Assembly (NCBI RefSeq): GCF_002873455.1 | Contig: NZ_MCUN01000010.1 | Coordinates: 186,001-250,000, forward strand | DNA from: Vibrio splendidus | GTDB taxonomy: Bacteria > Pseudomonadota > Gammaproteobacteria > Enterobacterales > Vibrionaceae | Length of the DNA: 64,000 nucleotides | Direction of reading: 5' to 3' | Part shown: positions 63,922-64,000 of the stretch, one piece after another | Layout of the letters: the number at the start of each line of letters is the position of its first letter | Position numbering within the stretch: the first letter of the stretch is position 1 | Program-made: the position numbers and the translations under genes | The notes under the pieces: model-generated | What the model was told of the DNA's origin: nothing | The model's database searches: none | Seen by the model: only the letters and a program-made list of their open reading frames with translations

Positions 63922-64000
63922 ATGATTCGTATAAATACCTGTGCGGCGAGCATTGCTCTAGCGCTATCTGGCACAGCATTAGCTGCTCCAACAGCACCTA
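63922..64000 (+). CDS. Secreted protein, N-terminal fragment (3' end outside window)
   Basis: Only the first 26 codons are present. They form a Sec signal peptide (MIRINTCAASIALALSGTALA, probable cleavage before APTAP). The ATG is preceded by GAGAGAAAAAGT. The identity of the mature protein cannot be told. Confidence 0.65.
   Translation, partial: MIRINTCAASIALALSGTALAAPTAP

Overview
The window is about 64 kb of ordinary-looking gammaproteobacterial DNA that reads as Vibrio, possibly of the Splendidus type. The basis is overall protein similarity as I recall it: a UhpABC/UhpT set, PpnP, TrhO, DUF1840 and DUF2850 proteins, a LamB-type sugar porin, an LldP/LldD lactate block and c-di-GMP proteins. 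The sugar-uptake and hexose-phosphate content would suit a second chromosome, but the sequence does not prove it. I see no rRNA, tRNA, CRISPR array, insertion sequence, integrase or phage module.

Layout. 1-8,050: the 3' end of dsbD, a phosphotransferase with a small GNAT protein, a PilZ protein, a Lon-type protease, and a two-gene unit (unknown 164-aa protein plus a YejF-like double ATPase) that has a good Fur-box match just upstream. 8,100-26,900: a beta-glucoside/oligosaccharide locus almost entirely on the minus strand: LamB-type porin, chemoreceptor, LacI regulator, CUT1 ABC transporter (binding protein, two permeases), GH1 beta-glucosidase, MalK-like ATPase, GH94 phosphorylase, GH116 glucosidase and a second LacI regulator, with an aldose epimerase divergent from the GH116 gene. 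LacI-type operators lie before the ABC operon and the porin. The proposed flow is porin, binding protein, ABC import, then cytoplasmic phosphorolysis (GH94) and hydrolysis (GH1, GH116). 27,000-36,500: a prolyl oligopeptidase, then a LysR regulator divergent from lldP-lldD-(FAD/Fe-S D-lactate dehydrogenase), a respiratory lactate module.

36,500-42,000: a small unknown gene, then a four-gene nickel/peptide/opine-type ABC operon with a single fused permease and a Zur-box-like sequence directly before the first start codon. 42,000-48,840: a MATE exporter, an AraC/GyrI-type regulator, an aminotransferase, trhO, a DUF465 protein, and a long gene-poor stretch (47,530-48,358) holding a 42-codon ORF, a candidate small RNA and a second candidate transcript under two FNR-like boxes. 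The last two converge on one symmetric terminator. 48,840-58,700: a large secreted phosphodiesterase-like protein, then manA, uhpC, uhpB, uhpA and uhpT. A 40-bp element upstream of uhpT recurs upstream of manA (32 of 40 identical, same spacing), which suggests that manA belongs to the UhpA regulon. 58,900-64,000: DUF1840, a membrane GGDEF protein, a small membrane protein, pirin, ppnP, a DUF2850 protein and the first 26 codons of a secreted protein.

Intergenic regions are rich in short tandem repeats (4, 7, 8, 14 and 18 bp units). The observations I rank highest are the converging small transcripts at 47.7-48.1 kb, the Zur-like box on the fused-permease ABC operon, the uhpT/manA shared element and the GH94/GH116/GH1 sugar locus. 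All functional claims rest on motif reading and remembered family features; no searches were run.
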